This document shows positions 33,746 to 42,298 of a DNA stretch of 64,000 nucleotides, piece after piece (position 1 is the stretch's first letter; each line of letters begins with the position of its first letter). The DNA is from Streptomyces flaveolus. GTDB lineage: Bacteria; Actinomycetota; Actinomycetes; Streptomycetales; Streptomycetaceae. A program made the translations under genes and the position numbers. The DNA is taken from positions 124,001-188,000 of the forward strand of contig NZ_JNWV01000007.1 of the NCBI RefSeq assembly GCF_000716535.1. The letters are read 5' to 3'. The notes below the pieces were generated by a model. The model was given only the letters and a program-made list of their open reading frames with translations, searched no databases and was not told the DNA's origin.

Positions 33746-34120
33746 GTGGCATTCAACGTGACCGGCGTCGAACAGGGCGAGTGGGCCGTCCTCCGGGTGT
33801 CCGGGGAACTGGACCTGGTGACCTCGCCGGTGCTGCGCCAGCGGGTGCACGACGTCGTCGCCGAGGGCCACCACAGCCTCGTCGTCGACCTCTCCGACGT
33901 GTTCTTCTGCGACTCCAGCGGGGTCGGCGTCCTCATCGCCGCCCGGCGGCTGATCCGCTCCTGCCAGGGCCGGCTGCGGCTGATCCTGCCGGACCGCGGC
34001 GCCGAGGACGGCTCGCACGTCAACCGCGTCCTCGGCGCGCTCGGGGTGCGCCGCCTCTTCGACGTCCGCGCCGACCTCGACTCCGCGACCACGGACGAGG
34101 CCGGGCCGCTCTCCGCCTGA
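33746..34120 (+). CDS. STAS-domain anti-sigma factor antagonist
   Basis: A 124-residue SpoIIAA/RsbV-like protein. The STAS fold covers nearly the whole chain, beginning with VLRVSGELDLVTSPVLRQ. The phosphorylatable serine loop is FCDSSGVGVLI near residue 55. It would bind an HATPase-type anti-sigma kinase when dephosphorylated and release a SigB-like sigma factor. Candidate kinases lie at 38198-38686 and 60014-60628, but the true partner is unknown. The start is GTG 33746 with GGAGGG upstream. Confidence 0.9.
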   Translation: MAFNVTGVEQGEWAVLRVSGELDLVTSPVLRQRVHDVVAEGHHSLVVDLSDVFFCDSSGVGVLIAARRLIRSCQGRLRLILPDRGAEDGSHVNRVLGALGVRRLFDVRADLDSATTDEAGPLSA

Positions 34121-34300
34121 GCGGCCGTCACGGCGTCGCGACACGGCCACACCGTTTGTCGCGGAATTCCCCCGGTCTTGGCACAACCGTCGGTTTCCCG
34201 CCGTTCGCAGGCCGTCCGCGTCGTACGCTCCCTGCCAGGTCACCCCCACCCACGGGCAGGACCACCCGTACGACCCTCATGTAAGGCGGCCCGAACAGAC

Positions 34301-34813
34301 ATGGTCAGCACCGAGTACGAGCGCAGGATCGCCGCCCGGTTCGCCACCTTCGACCAGGACGGCAACGGCTACATCGACCGCGAGGACTTCAACGCGGCGG
34401 CCAAGGCACTGCTCACCGAGTTCGGCGTGCCCGCCCGCTCCGACAAGGGGCAGGCGCTGTACGCGGGCGCGGAGGCGTTCTGGCAGGGCATGGCCGGCAT
34501 CGCCGACCGGGACGGCGACCAGCGCATCACCCGCCAGGAGTTCGTCACCGGCGCGGTCAAGCGACTGCGCGACAACCCCGACGGCTTCGCCGAGATCGCC
34601 CGCCCCTTCCTGCACGCGGCGCTCGCGGTGGCCGACACGGACGCCGACGGCCGGATCGGCACCGCCGACACCGCGCGCGTGCTGCGCGTGTTCCACGTCC
34701 CGGAGGAGACCGCCCGCCGGGCCGCCGCCGCCCTCGACACCGACGGTGACGGCAGGGTCGGCGAGGCGGAGATCGTACCGGCGTTCGCGCGCTACTTCAC
34801 GGTCCCCGAATAG
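34301..34813 (+). CDS. Four-EF-hand calcium-binding protein (calerythrin-like)
   Basis: A 170-residue cytosolic protein with four canonical EF-hand loops at residues about 18-29 (DQDGNGYIDRED), 69-80 (DRDGDQRITRQE), 112-123 (DTDADGRIGTAD) and 146-157 (DTDGDGRVGEAE). Position 12 of the third loop is Asp, not Glu, which may weaken it. The architecture matches calerythrin-type calcium buffers or sensors of actinomycetes. The gene is preceded by a 180-bp promoter region and a GTAAGGCGG ribosome-binding site. Confidence 0.9.
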   Translation: MVSTEYERRIAARFATFDQDGNGYIDREDFNAAAKALLTEFGVPARSDKGQALYAGAEAFWQGMAGIADRDGDQRITRQEFVTGAVKRLRDNPDGFAEIARPFLHAALAVADTDADGRIGTADTARVLRVFHVPEETARRAAAALDTDGDGRVGEAEIVPAFARYFTVPE

Positions 34814-34853
34814 CGGGGCGCCGCGGCTCGGTCCGGCGGCGGCCCGCCCGCCG

Positions 34854-35414
34854 TCACCCGAACCGCTCCCGCAGCTTGTACTTCAGTACCTTCCGCAGTG
34901 TCTCGTTGCGCGGAAGGGCGTCCACCACCTCCAGCCGCTCCGGGAGCTTGTGCACGGACAGCCCTTGCGCGCGGAGGAAGGACACGACGTCCGGGAGCAT
35001 CAACCCGGCTGATCCGGGCCGCCGTTCGACCACCGCGCAGACCAGTTCGCCGCGTTCGGCGTCCGGCAGGCCGATCACCGCCGCGTCGCCCACCGCGGGA
35101 TGCGCGGCCAGCAGGTCCTCGATCTCCTTGGCGGAGATGTTCTCGCCCTTGCGGATGATCACGTCCTTGAGCCGGCCGGTGAGGACGAGGTGGCCCGACT
35201 CCGTCAGGTGCCCGAGGTCGCCGGTGCGCAGGAAGCCGTCGGCGTCGAAGGCGGAGTCCGTCTGCGCGGGGTCCAGATAGCCCCGGCAGACGGCCTCGCC
35301 GCGCAGCCGTATCTCGCCGTCGACGATCCGGACCTCCATGCCCTCCGGGGGCCGCCCCTCGGTCGTGGCCAGGTTCCCGGGCGTGTCCTCGGGGTCGCCC
35401 ATGGTGATACAAGC
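34854..35414 (-). pseudogene. C-terminal remnant of an AMP-dependent acyl-CoA ligase
   Basis: About 187 codons of the C-terminal end of an ANL ligase remain. They include MGDPEDTP, FLRTGDLGHL, the LTGRLKDVIIRKGENISAKEIED hinge and C-domain, and a final region with PRNETLRKVLKYKL (catalytic-lysine area). The N-terminal 330 or so residues with the adenylation P-loop are missing. Homology stops at about 35414, exactly where a truncated amidohydrolase begins on the opposite strand. The remnant cannot form a whole enzyme and has no start signals of its own. Confidence 0.82.
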
Positions 35415-35608
35415 ACGGCGTCGCCTCGCTGGACGTCGTCGGCCGCGACAACGCCACCTTCGAGACCGACTACCCGCACGTCGACTCCACCTTCCCGCAC
35501 ACCAAGGAGGTCGCCCTCGACCATGTGCGGGGCCTGGACGACGAGACCGTCCACAAGCTGATGCGGGGCAACGCCATCCGCATGCTCGGCCTGGACCTGG
35601 ACCGGTGA
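35408..35608 (+). pseudogene. C-terminal remnant of an amidohydrolase family protein
   Basis: The 66 codons before the TGA at 35606-35608 read as the end of an amidohydrolase-2 type enzyme: ETDYPHVDSTFPHTK (a metal-ligand Asp region), then a helix and GNAIRMLGLDLDR. The first ~300 residues are absent. Its stop overlaps the next ATG (ATGA), which shows that the original gene was translationally coupled to the acyl-CoA dehydrogenase. Ligase and amidohydrolase remnants share about 7-10 bases at the junction (35405-35416). Confidence 0.75.
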
Positions 35609-36741
35609 TGGACCTCTCCTGCACACCCGGGGAGGAGGAGTTCCGGACCCGGCTGCGGGCGTGGCTCGCCACCGTGCTGCCCACCCTGCCGGCCAAGCCG
35701 TCCCCGGACGACTGGCCCGGCCGCCGCGCCTACGACCTGCGCTGGCAGCGGACGCTGTACGACGCCGGGTACGCCGACGTGCACTGGGACGCCTCCCCGA
35801 CCATCCGGATGATCTTCCTGGAGGAGACCGAGAAGGCGGGCGCGCCCTACGTGGGCGCCAACTTCGTGGGACTGCTGCACGCCGGGCCGACGATCGCCGC
35901 CGAGGGCACCGCCGAACAACGGGCCCGCTGGCTGCCGCCGATCCTGCGCGGCGAACAGGTGTGGTGCCAGGGGTTCAGCGAACCGGACGCCGGCTCCGAC
36001 CTCGCGTCCCTGCGCACCCGCGCGCGCAGGGACGGCGATCACTACGTGGTGACCGGGTCCAAGATCTGGACCTCGCACGCGGAAGTCGCCGACTGGTGCG
36101 AGCTGCTGGTCCGCACCGATCCGGCCGCGCCCCGGCACCGGGGCATCACCTGGCTGGCCCTGCCGATGGACGCCGAGGGCGTCACCGTACGCCCGCTGCG
36201 CACGCTCGCCGGGTCCGCGGAGTTCGCCGAGGTGTTCCTGGACGAGGTGCGGGTGCCGGTCGCCAACCGGGTCGGCGAGGAGAACGACGGCTGGCGCGTG
36301 ACCATGGTGACCCTCTCCTTCGAGCGCGGTACGGCCTTCGTCGGCGAGGTCGTCGCCTGCCGCCGGGTGCTGGGCGAGCTCGCGCGCGCCGCACGGGAGA
36401 ACGGCCGCTGGGACGATCCCGTGCTGCGGCGCCGGCTCGGCCGGCTGGACGCTCAGTTCCGCGCGCTGTGGCGGCTGACCCAGTGGAACGTGAGCGAGGC
36501 GGAGGCGAACGGCGGGGTGCCCGGCGTCGGCGGCTCGGTCTTCAAGCTCCGCTACTCGCACGCCCGGCAGGAGCTGTACGACACCGCGGCCGAGGTCCTC
36601 GGCCCCGACTGCCTGGATCTGGACCGCCCCTGGGTGCTCGACCGGCTGTCCTCGCTGTCGTACACGATCGCCGCCGGGACCTCGCAGATCCAGCGCGGCA
36701 TCGTGGCCGAGCGCATCCTCGGCCTGCCCAGGGGGAGGTGA
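35608..36741 (+). CDS. Acyl-CoA dehydrogenase (FadE-type)
   Basis: A 377-residue ACAD. It has the FAD-binding motif GFSEPDAGSDLASL (near 131-144) and SKIWTSHAEVADW, a C-domain with FKLRYSHARQELYD and the terminal AAGTSQIQRGIVAERILGL. The N-terminal segment reads VHWDASPTIRM where relatives usually have a longer Gly-rich loop, so a small internal deletion is possible. It lies downstream of the amidohydrolase remnant and upstream of a second, smaller ACAD. Such pairs often form heteromeric dehydrogenases for steroid or branched acyl-CoAs; the substrate is unknown. Confidence 0.87.
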   Translation: MDLSCTPGEEEFRTRLRAWLATVLPTLPAKPSPDDWPGRRAYDLRWQRTLYDAGYADVHWDASPTIRMIFLEETEKAGAPYVGANFVGLLHAGPTIAAEGTAEQRARWLPPILRGEQVWCQGFSEPDAGSDLASLRTRARRDGDHYVVTGSKIWTSHAEVADWCELLVRTDPAAPRHRGITWLALPMDAEGVTVRPLRTLAGSAEFAEVFLDEVRVPVANRVGEENDGWRVTMVTLSFERGTAFVGEVVACRRVLGELARAARENGRWDDPVLRRRLGRLDAQFRALWRLTQWNVSEAEANGGVPGVGGSVFKLRYSHARQELYDTAAEVLGPDCLDLDRPWVLDRLSSLSYTIAAGTSQIQRGIVAERILGLPRGR

Positions 36742-36795
36742 GCGTGCGTCCTCGGCTCACGCGGGACCGCGCGGGGTGCGCGGAGGGGAGGTCCG

Positions 36796-37662
36796 GTGCG
36801 TTTCCGGCTCACCGATGACCAGCGGGCCCTGCGGACGGGTGTGCGGGGCCTGCTGGAACGCCGCTTCGGGCGGGAGGCGCTGCGCGCGGCCGTCGCCACG
36901 CCGGGCCGGCTCGACCGGACGCTGTGGCGGGCGCTCGGGGAGGCCGGGTTCTTCGCCCTGCGGCTGCCCGAGGCGGACGGCGGGGTCGGACTGGGGCTGC
37001 CCGAGGCCGTGCTGGCCTTCGAGGAGGCCGGGCGGGCGCTGCTGCCCGGCCCGCTGGTGGCCACCCATCTCGCGGCCGGCGGTGTGCCCGGCGCCGCGCG
37101 CGGGGAGACGGTCGTGGCGGCCGTCGACGGCGAGCTGGTGGAGTGGCTGGACGCGGCGGACGTCGTCCGCGGGGACGCCTCCGGTGCCGTGCCGCTGCGG
37201 TCGGTGGACCCGCTCACCCCGCTGCACCGGGTGCCCGCTCCCGGCCCCCCGGACCCGGTCGCCGTGCTGCTGACCGCCGCCGAGCAGCTCGGCACCGCCG
37301 GACGGGTGTGCGAACTGGCCGTGCAACACGCCCGGACCCGAAAGCAGTTCGGGCGGCCGATCGGCGCCTTCCAGGCCGTCCAGCACCTGTGCGCGGACCT
37401 GCTGGTGCGGGCCGAGACCGCGCGCGCCGCCGTCTACGCCGCCGCCGTCACGGCCGACCCCGCCGACATCGCCGCCGCCCGGCTGCTCGCCGACGAGGCC
37501 GCCGTGCGGGGGGCCCGCGACTGCCTCCAGGTGCACGGCGGCATGGGGTTCACCTGGGAGGCCGACGTGCATCTGCACCTGAAGCGGGCGTGGGTGCGGG
37601 CCCGGCGCGCCGGGGGGAGCGCCGAGAGCGAGGAGCTGCTCGCCGCCGCGCTGGCGGGCTGA
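36796..37662 (+). CDS. Acyl-CoA dehydrogenase family protein, short form
   Basis: A 288-residue ACAD-like protein with the N-terminal helical domain (residues 1-100) and C-terminal bundle (HARTRKQFGRPIGAFQAVQHLCADL, QVHGGMGFTWEADVHLHLKRA). The middle flavin-binding beta domain is reduced to about 40 residues and lacks an EPDAGS-type motif. This suits the non-FAD-binding partner of a heteromeric dehydrogenase, though shortening by decay cannot be excluded. The GTG at 36796 has GGGGAGG upstream. It is probably co-transcribed with the preceding ACAD. Confidence 0.8.
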   Translation: MRFRLTDDQRALRTGVRGLLERRFGREALRAAVATPGRLDRTLWRALGEAGFFALRLPEADGGVGLGLPEAVLAFEEAGRALLPGPLVATHLAAGGVPGAARGETVVAAVDGELVEWLDAADVVRGDASGAVPLRSVDPLTPLHRVPAPGPPDPVAVLLTAAEQLGTAGRVCELAVQHARTRKQFGRPIGAFQAVQHLCADLLVRAETARAAVYAAAVTADPADIAAARLLADEAAVRGARDCLQVHGGMGFTWEADVHLHLKRAWVRARRAGGSAESEELLAAALAG

Positions 37663-38197
37663 GCCGCCGGCGGCGTCCCGGGCCGCCGCACCCGGGAAGC
37701 CGTGGCCCGCGATGTAGCGGATCGTGGCCTGCCGGGGTAACGGAGCGTTGATACCGGGTTGTGTCCTTCGCGGGACTCGTCACGGCCCGGAGTCGGGTGT
37801 CCGCTCGGGTACCTTGTGTGAGATGCGAGTGGCTGCGCGTACGAGCCGGGCCGGCGGTGCCCCTGGGGCGGTGCCGGGTCGTGCGGTGCGCGCCGCAGCT
37901 CGCGGGGCGGTCAGGTGCGTTGTCCCCGTCTGTTCGACTCCCCGGCACGAGCGTCGCACAGTATGCCCTACGCGTACTCCTTCGCGCGGGAATATGCCCG
38001 AAGCGCTTGTTGGGGTGACTGTACGTCAACCATGCTGTCTCGCAAGGGAGTCACGGTCCGTGATCCTTGCTCTGGCCGTTGTTCTGGCCATGCAGAAAAT
38101 GGCTAGGATCGTGGCCCTCGTGATCGCCGCCGCGGCTGAGACCGCGGAGCGCGGTTGGCGTGGGGTCATGGATCCGCCGGTTCGGATGGTGTGAGCG
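37663..38197. promoter_or_regulatory. 535-bp gap with a promoter for the ATP-binding protein
   Basis: No gene is convincing here; several open frames lack codon bias and start signals. A TAGGAT -10 element (38103-38108, inside ggctaggatcg) lies about 90 bp upstream of the GTG at 38198 and is the probable promoter. Some less G+C-rich words (for example at 37970-38110) stand out from the surroundings. Confidence 0.35.
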
Positions 38198-38686
38198 GTG
38201 CAGGTGCTTCAAGTGCAGCTGGAGATCCGGCCCGACCCCGCGGAGGTGGGGCGGGCCAGGAGGTGGGCCCGCTCGCGGCTCGCAGGATCGGGTATAACGG
38301 CCGACGAGCCGCTGGCCGAGACCCTGATCCTGCTCGTCTCCGAGCTGGTGACCAATGCCGTGGTGCACACCGGCCGGCCGGCCGTGCTACGGCTGTGTCT
38401 GCCGGGTCCGGCGGCCGAGAAGTGCCCGTCGGCCACGGTGCGCATCGAGGTGGCCGACCGCAGCTCGCGTGCGCCCGTGCCCCGCTGCGCCGACGACGAC
38501 GCCACCGGCGGCCGGGGTCTGGCCCTCGTGAACTGTCTCGCCGACCGCTGGGGCTGGAGCCCCGAGGACGCCGGCAAGAGCATCTGGTGCGAACTGGACC
38601 GCTGTTCACAGCCCCGGGAGAGCGCGGCGATGGCGTACGGGGGCGGACTGTCCGCGTACGAGGATCTCGCCTTCGAAGCGGTGTAG
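38198..38686 (+). CDS. HATPase-type anti-sigma/serine-kinase-like protein
   Basis: A 162-residue GHKL ATPase of the RsbW/SpoIIAB group. The N-box is LLVSELVTNAVVHTGRPA (near 46-63). The G-box is GGRGLALVNCLADRWGW (near 110). A short unstructured tail follows (AYGGGLSAYEDLAFEAV). Streptomyces encode dozens; they bind sigma factors or phosphorylate STAS antagonists. The STAS gene at 33746 is in the neighbourhood but not adjacent. The gene stands alone between two damaged segments, yet looks intact. Confidence 0.85.
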   Translation: MQVLQVQLEIRPDPAEVGRARRWARSRLAGSGITADEPLAETLILLVSELVTNAVVHTGRPAVLRLCLPGPAAEKCPSATVRIEVADRSSRAPVPRCADDDATGGRGLALVNCLADRWGWSPEDAGKSIWCELDRCSQPRESAAMAYGGGLSAYEDLAFEAV

Positions 38687-38997
38687 CGGCCCGGAGCGGT
38701 GGTGCGCCGGGGGTGCGCCCGTGCGCGGGTGCCGTGAGCGGGGCTGCCGCAACACAGGCCCGTAGCGGCGTTGACGTTCCCTGGGTGCCTGATCAGGCTG
38801 GGGTGCGTCGATCCGCCGCGAGGGGACGGCGAGGGCCCGGGCGACGGCGGTCCTCGCCGAGTGCGGGTCGCGTCGGACGGCGGCGCGTGCGCGTGACGGT
38901 GGGGGGAGGCACGCGCCGCCGACCGCGGCCGCGCTGCCGTCGCACGGCAGTCGTGCCGCCGTCGTGCCGCGTTGTACGGCCGTCGTGCCGCCGTCGC
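38687..38997. repeat. Non-coding gap with short TCGTGCCGC repeats
   Basis: No gene is visible. From about 38948 to 38995 the word TCGTGCCGC recurs three times within 45 bases, a small imperfect repeat directly downstream of the cyclase remnant (minus strand) and possibly part of its former 3' region. A TTGACG word at 38771 has no good -10 partner. Confidence 0.35.
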
Positions 38998-39160
38998 TCA
39001 CAGGATCGCCACCGGGGCCACCGGTGACCCCGTCGCGCCCGCGAACGGCTCGGGCGTCGCCGACAGCAGGAACGTGTACCGGCCTGTTTCTCCACAGGCT
39101 GTGGACAACTCTTCGAGATTCCAGTTCTGGCCCTGGAGCATCCCCATCTCCACCAGGTGC
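38998..39160 (-). pseudogene. C-terminal remnant of a cyclase-family (kynurenine formamidase-like) protein
   Basis: Reading the minus strand from about 39160 to the TGA at 38998-39000 gives about 53 residues: LHLVEMGMLQGQNWNLEEL, then a segment ending GATGSPVAPVAIL. This matches the end of cyclase-family (PF04199) hydrolases, where an MG-LEN-LEL-type stretch and a terminal GATGSPV-P-A motif are usual. The N-terminal catalytic part with the HxGTHxD motif is missing. The fragment abuts the 5'-truncated acyl-CoA dehydrogenase on the opposite strand. Confidence 0.6.
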
Positions 39161-39164
39161 AGCG

Positions 39165-39878
39165 CGGATCTGGACCTCGCTCGCCCATGAGGCCGACTGG
39201 TGCTTCGTGCTCGCCCGGACCGACCCGGACGCCCGCCGCCACCACGGCCTCAGCTTCCTGCTCGTGCCCATGGACCAGCCCGGCCGCGTCGAGGTCCGCC
39301 CCATCCGGCAGCTCACCGGCACGAGCGACTTCAACGAGGTCTTCTTCGACGGGGCACGCGCGCGCGTGGAGCACGTCGTCGGGGGAGAGGGGCAGGGCTG
39401 GCGGGTGGCGATGAGCCTGCTCGGATTCGAGCGCGGGGTCTCCACCCTGGCCCAGCAGATCGGCTTCGCCCAGGAGTTGGCGGGGGTCGTCGCGGCCGCC
39501 GTGGAGACCGGTGCCGTGCGCGACCCGGTGCTGCGCGCCCGGCTCGCCCGCCAGTGGGCCGAACTGCGCGCCATGCGCTGGAACGCCCTGCGCACCCTCG
39601 GCGGCCCCGCCGGCCCGGGCGCGTCCAGCGTGGCCAAGCTGCTGTGGGCGAACTGGCACCAGCGGCTGGGCGAACTCGCCGTCCAGGTCAGGGGCGCGTC
39701 GGCCGCCGTGGGTCCCGCGGACTGGTCGCCCGTCGCGCCGTACGCGCTCGACGCGGACCAGCACCTGTTCCTGTTCTCCCGGGCCGACACCATCTACGGC
39801 GGCTCGGACCAGATCCAGCGCACCATCATCGCCGAGCGCGTGCTCGGTCTGCCGGGTGAGCCGAAGGGGGCCGTGTGA
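39165..39878 (+). pseudogene. 5'-truncated acyl-CoA dehydrogenase
   Basis: Family similarity begins abruptly at RIWTSLAHEADWCFVLARTDPDA (39165), a position normally about 160 residues into an ACAD. It continues through SLLGFERGVSTLAQQIGFAQEL to the end DTIYGGSDQIQRTIIAERVLGLPG. The N-terminal domain and the flavin-binding EPDAGS motif are lost. Upstream in-frame codons encode an unrelated low-quality sequence. The TGA overlaps the next ATG, marking the old operon. The enzyme is presumably dead. Confidence 0.78.
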
Positions 39879-40926
39879 TGCGGGGTGTGGTGTTCGACGG
39901 CAGGCAGGTCCGGGTCGTCGACGATCTGACGGTACGGGAACCGGGCCCCGGCGAGGTGCTGGTCGCCATCGCGGCGGCCGGGCTGTGCCACAGCGACCTG
40001 TCGGTGGTGGACGGCACCATCCCCTTCCCGGTACCGGTGGTGCTGGGCCATGAGGGTGCCGGAGTCGTGGAGGCGGTGGGCGCCGGCGTCACCCATGTCG
40101 CGCCCGGTGACCACGTGGCCCTGTCCACGCTCGCCAACTGCGGGACGTGCGCGGAGTGCGACCGGGGACGGCCGACCATGTGCCGGCAGGCGATCGGGCG
40201 CCCGGCGCGGCCGTTCACGCGGGGCACGCGGCCGGTGCACCAGTTCGCCGCCAACTCGGCCTTCGCGGAACGCACGGTCGTCAAGGCCGTGCAGGCCGTG
40301 CGCATCCCCCGGGACGTCCCGCTGTCCTCCGCCGCGCTGATCGGGTGCGGGGTGCTCACCGGGGTCGGCGCGGTCCTGAACCGGGCCCGGGTGGACCAGG
40401 GGGACAGCGTGGTCGTCATCGGCACGGGCGGGATCGGGCTGAACGTCATCCAGGGCGCGCGGCTCGCGGGCGCCCTCGCCGTCGTGGCCGTGGACACCAA
40501 TCCGGCCAAGGAGGAGGTGGCCCGGCGGTTCGGCGCGACCGACTCCTGACCTCGGCGGACGGCGTGCGGGACGTGCTGCCCACGGGGGCCGACCACGTCT
40601 TCGAGTGCGTGGGCCGGGTGGAGCTGATCCGCCAGGCCGTCGACCTGCTCGACCGGGCCGGACAGGCGATCCTGCTCGGCGTGCCCCCCGCCACGGCCGA
40701 GGCGTCCTTCCTGGTCTCCTCCCTCTACCTGGACAAGTCCGTCCTCGGCTGCCGGTACGGCTCCTCGCGCCCCAAGCGGGACATCGCGCTGTACGCCGAG
40801 CTGTACCGCCGGGGGCGGCTGCTGCTGGACGAGTTGGTGACGGAGGTCTATCCGGTGGAGGACTGCGACAAGGCCCGGGCGGAGGCGGAGGCGGGCCGGG
40901 TGGCACGGGCGGTGCTGACGTTCTGA
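39878..40926 (+). pseudogene. Zinc-dependent alcohol dehydrogenase, frameshifted
   Basis: An MDR-family alcohol dehydrogenase of about 349 residues when repaired. The first 224 residues contain the catalytic-zinc region GLCHSDLSVVDG and GHEGAGVV, the structural-zinc cysteines CGTCAECDRGRPTMC, and the NAD-binding IGTGGIGLNVI. The frame then stops at 40547-40549. The continuation (LTSADGVRDVLPTGADHVFECVG to RAVLTF) is in the next frame. Loss of one C in tcctgacc (40544-40551) explains it. This is a real one-base deletion or a sequencing error; its location among damaged genes favours the former. Confidence 0.8.
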
Positions 40927-41023
40927 CCGCGCTGAGTCCCCGTCAGGCGCCGGTGGCCGAACTTGTCCACAGGTAAAGGGAAAGGGGGCGGCGGTTGTCG
41001 GTGGTGGCCCCTACCGTCGAGGC

Positions 41024-42298
41024 ATGAGCTACCGCGATGTCGTCTCCCGGCGGGTCCTGACCTGGGCCCTGGTGGCCGTCGGCGCCCGCATGCCAGTGGC
41101 CATGGCCCCGCTGTCCCTGGTCTTCCTGGTCCGCGAACGCCCCGGCGGCTACTCCCTGGGCGCGGCCCTCGCCGCCGCCTACGTCATCGGCGAGATCCTC
41201 GGCGCTCCCGTGCTCGGCATGCGCCTGGACCCCCGGCGGGCCCGCCCGCACCTGGCCGCCGGGCTCGCCGCGGGTGCCGCCGGATTCGCCGGCCTCGGCG
41301 CGTTCCCCGGCGCGCCCGCCGCGATACTCACCGCCTTCGCCTTCCTCGCCGGGGCCGGGCCCGCCGCCGCGCCCGGCGGACTGCGCACCCTGCTCACCTC
41401 CCTGGTGCCGGAGCACGCGGCGGCCCAGGCGCTGTCCGCCGAGTCGGTGCTCACGTTCGGCGTCTGGGCCGTCTCCCCGGCCACCGTCACGGGGCTCGCC
41501 CTCGGCGCCGACCCCCGCCTCCCGCCGCTGCTCGCCGCCGTCCTGATGGCGTCGTCCGCCGCGGGCCTGTGGTTGCTCCCCGCCGGCTGGGCGACGGACG
41601 AGCCCGACGGACCGGCCGGGCGGGACGGCGAGGGCGTGTCCAAGCCGCGCCTGCTGGCCCGGGCCTGGCCGGTGTACGTCACGGGCGCGGCCAGCCTCTC
41701 CCTGCTGGCCCTCGCCGAACTCGTCCTGCCCGCCCTGCTCGAACAGCGCGGCATCGGGGTGGGCTGGGCGGGCCCGCTGCTCACGGTGATGGCGGTGGCC
41801 TCCGCCGTCGGCGCCTTCCTGTACGGCTCGCGGTCCTGGCCGGGGCTGCTCCGCACGCGCAGCGCGGTCCTGATGACCGGCATGTCGGCCGCGGTGGCCG
41901 TGCTCGCCCTGATACCCGGCACGCCGGGCATCGCGGCGGCGCTGGCCGTGGCCGGGCTGCTCCAGTCCGGCGCGATGCTCACCCGGAACCTGTCCCTGCG
42001 CGAGGTGCTCCCGCCGGACGTCCTGGCCGCCGGCTACTCGGTGATGTACGCCGCCGTCGGCGCCGGTTACGCGGCGACCGGTTCACTCGCGGGCGCCCTG
42101 CTGCCGCGCACCGCGCCCTCCACGGCGATCCTGGCCGGGGTGGCCCTCACCCTGCTGCTGACGGCGGTCGGCTGGTGGGGCGAGAGACGGGCCGGCCGGT
42201 CAGCGCGGGGTGCCGACGCCGTCCTGCCGCTCGGCGCCGCCGCCGGTGCGGAAGGCGCGCCGGTAGGCGGTGGGCGTGACCCCGAGGGCGGCCTGTAG
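41024..42298 (+). CDS. MFS-family membrane transporter
   Basis: A 424-residue polytopic protein with about twelve hydrophobic segments and a hydrophilic loop of about 25 residues in the middle (TDEPDGPAGRDGEGVSKPR, near 190-210), the MFS 6+6 plan. The substrate is unknown; exporters of this type often serve drugs or sugars. A TACCGT -10-like element (41012-41017) ends six bases before the ATG, so the message may be leaderless. The last 99 bases overlap the convergent GlxA-type regulator, with a Gly/Ala-rich tail that may be only a read-through extension. Confidence 0.8.
   Translation: MSYRDVVSRRVLTWALVAVGARMPVAMAPLSLVFLVRERPGGYSLGAALAAAYVIGEILGAPVLGMRLDPRRARPHLAAGLAAGAAGFAGLGAFPGAPAAILTAFAFLAGAGPAAAPGGLRTLLTSLVPEHAAAQALSAESVLTFGVWAVSPATVTGLALGADPRLPPLLAAVLMASSAAGLWLLPAGWATDEPDGPAGRDGEGVSKPRLLARAWPVYVTGAASLSLLALAELVLPALLEQRGIGVGWAGPLLTVMAVASAVGAFLYGSRSWPGLLRTRSAVLMTGMSAAVAVLALIPGTPGIAAALAVAGLLQSGAMLTRNLSLREVLPPDVLAAGYSVMYAAVGAGYAATGSLAGALLPRTAPSTAILAGVALTLLLTAVGWWGERRAGRSARGADAVLPLGAAAGAEGAPVGGGRDPEGGL

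Noticed and set aside
37724..38194. A 156-codon open frame upstream of the ATP-binding protein
   Set aside because: Poor codon usage, no start signals and no recognisable similarity; the stretch contains the promoter of the next gene.
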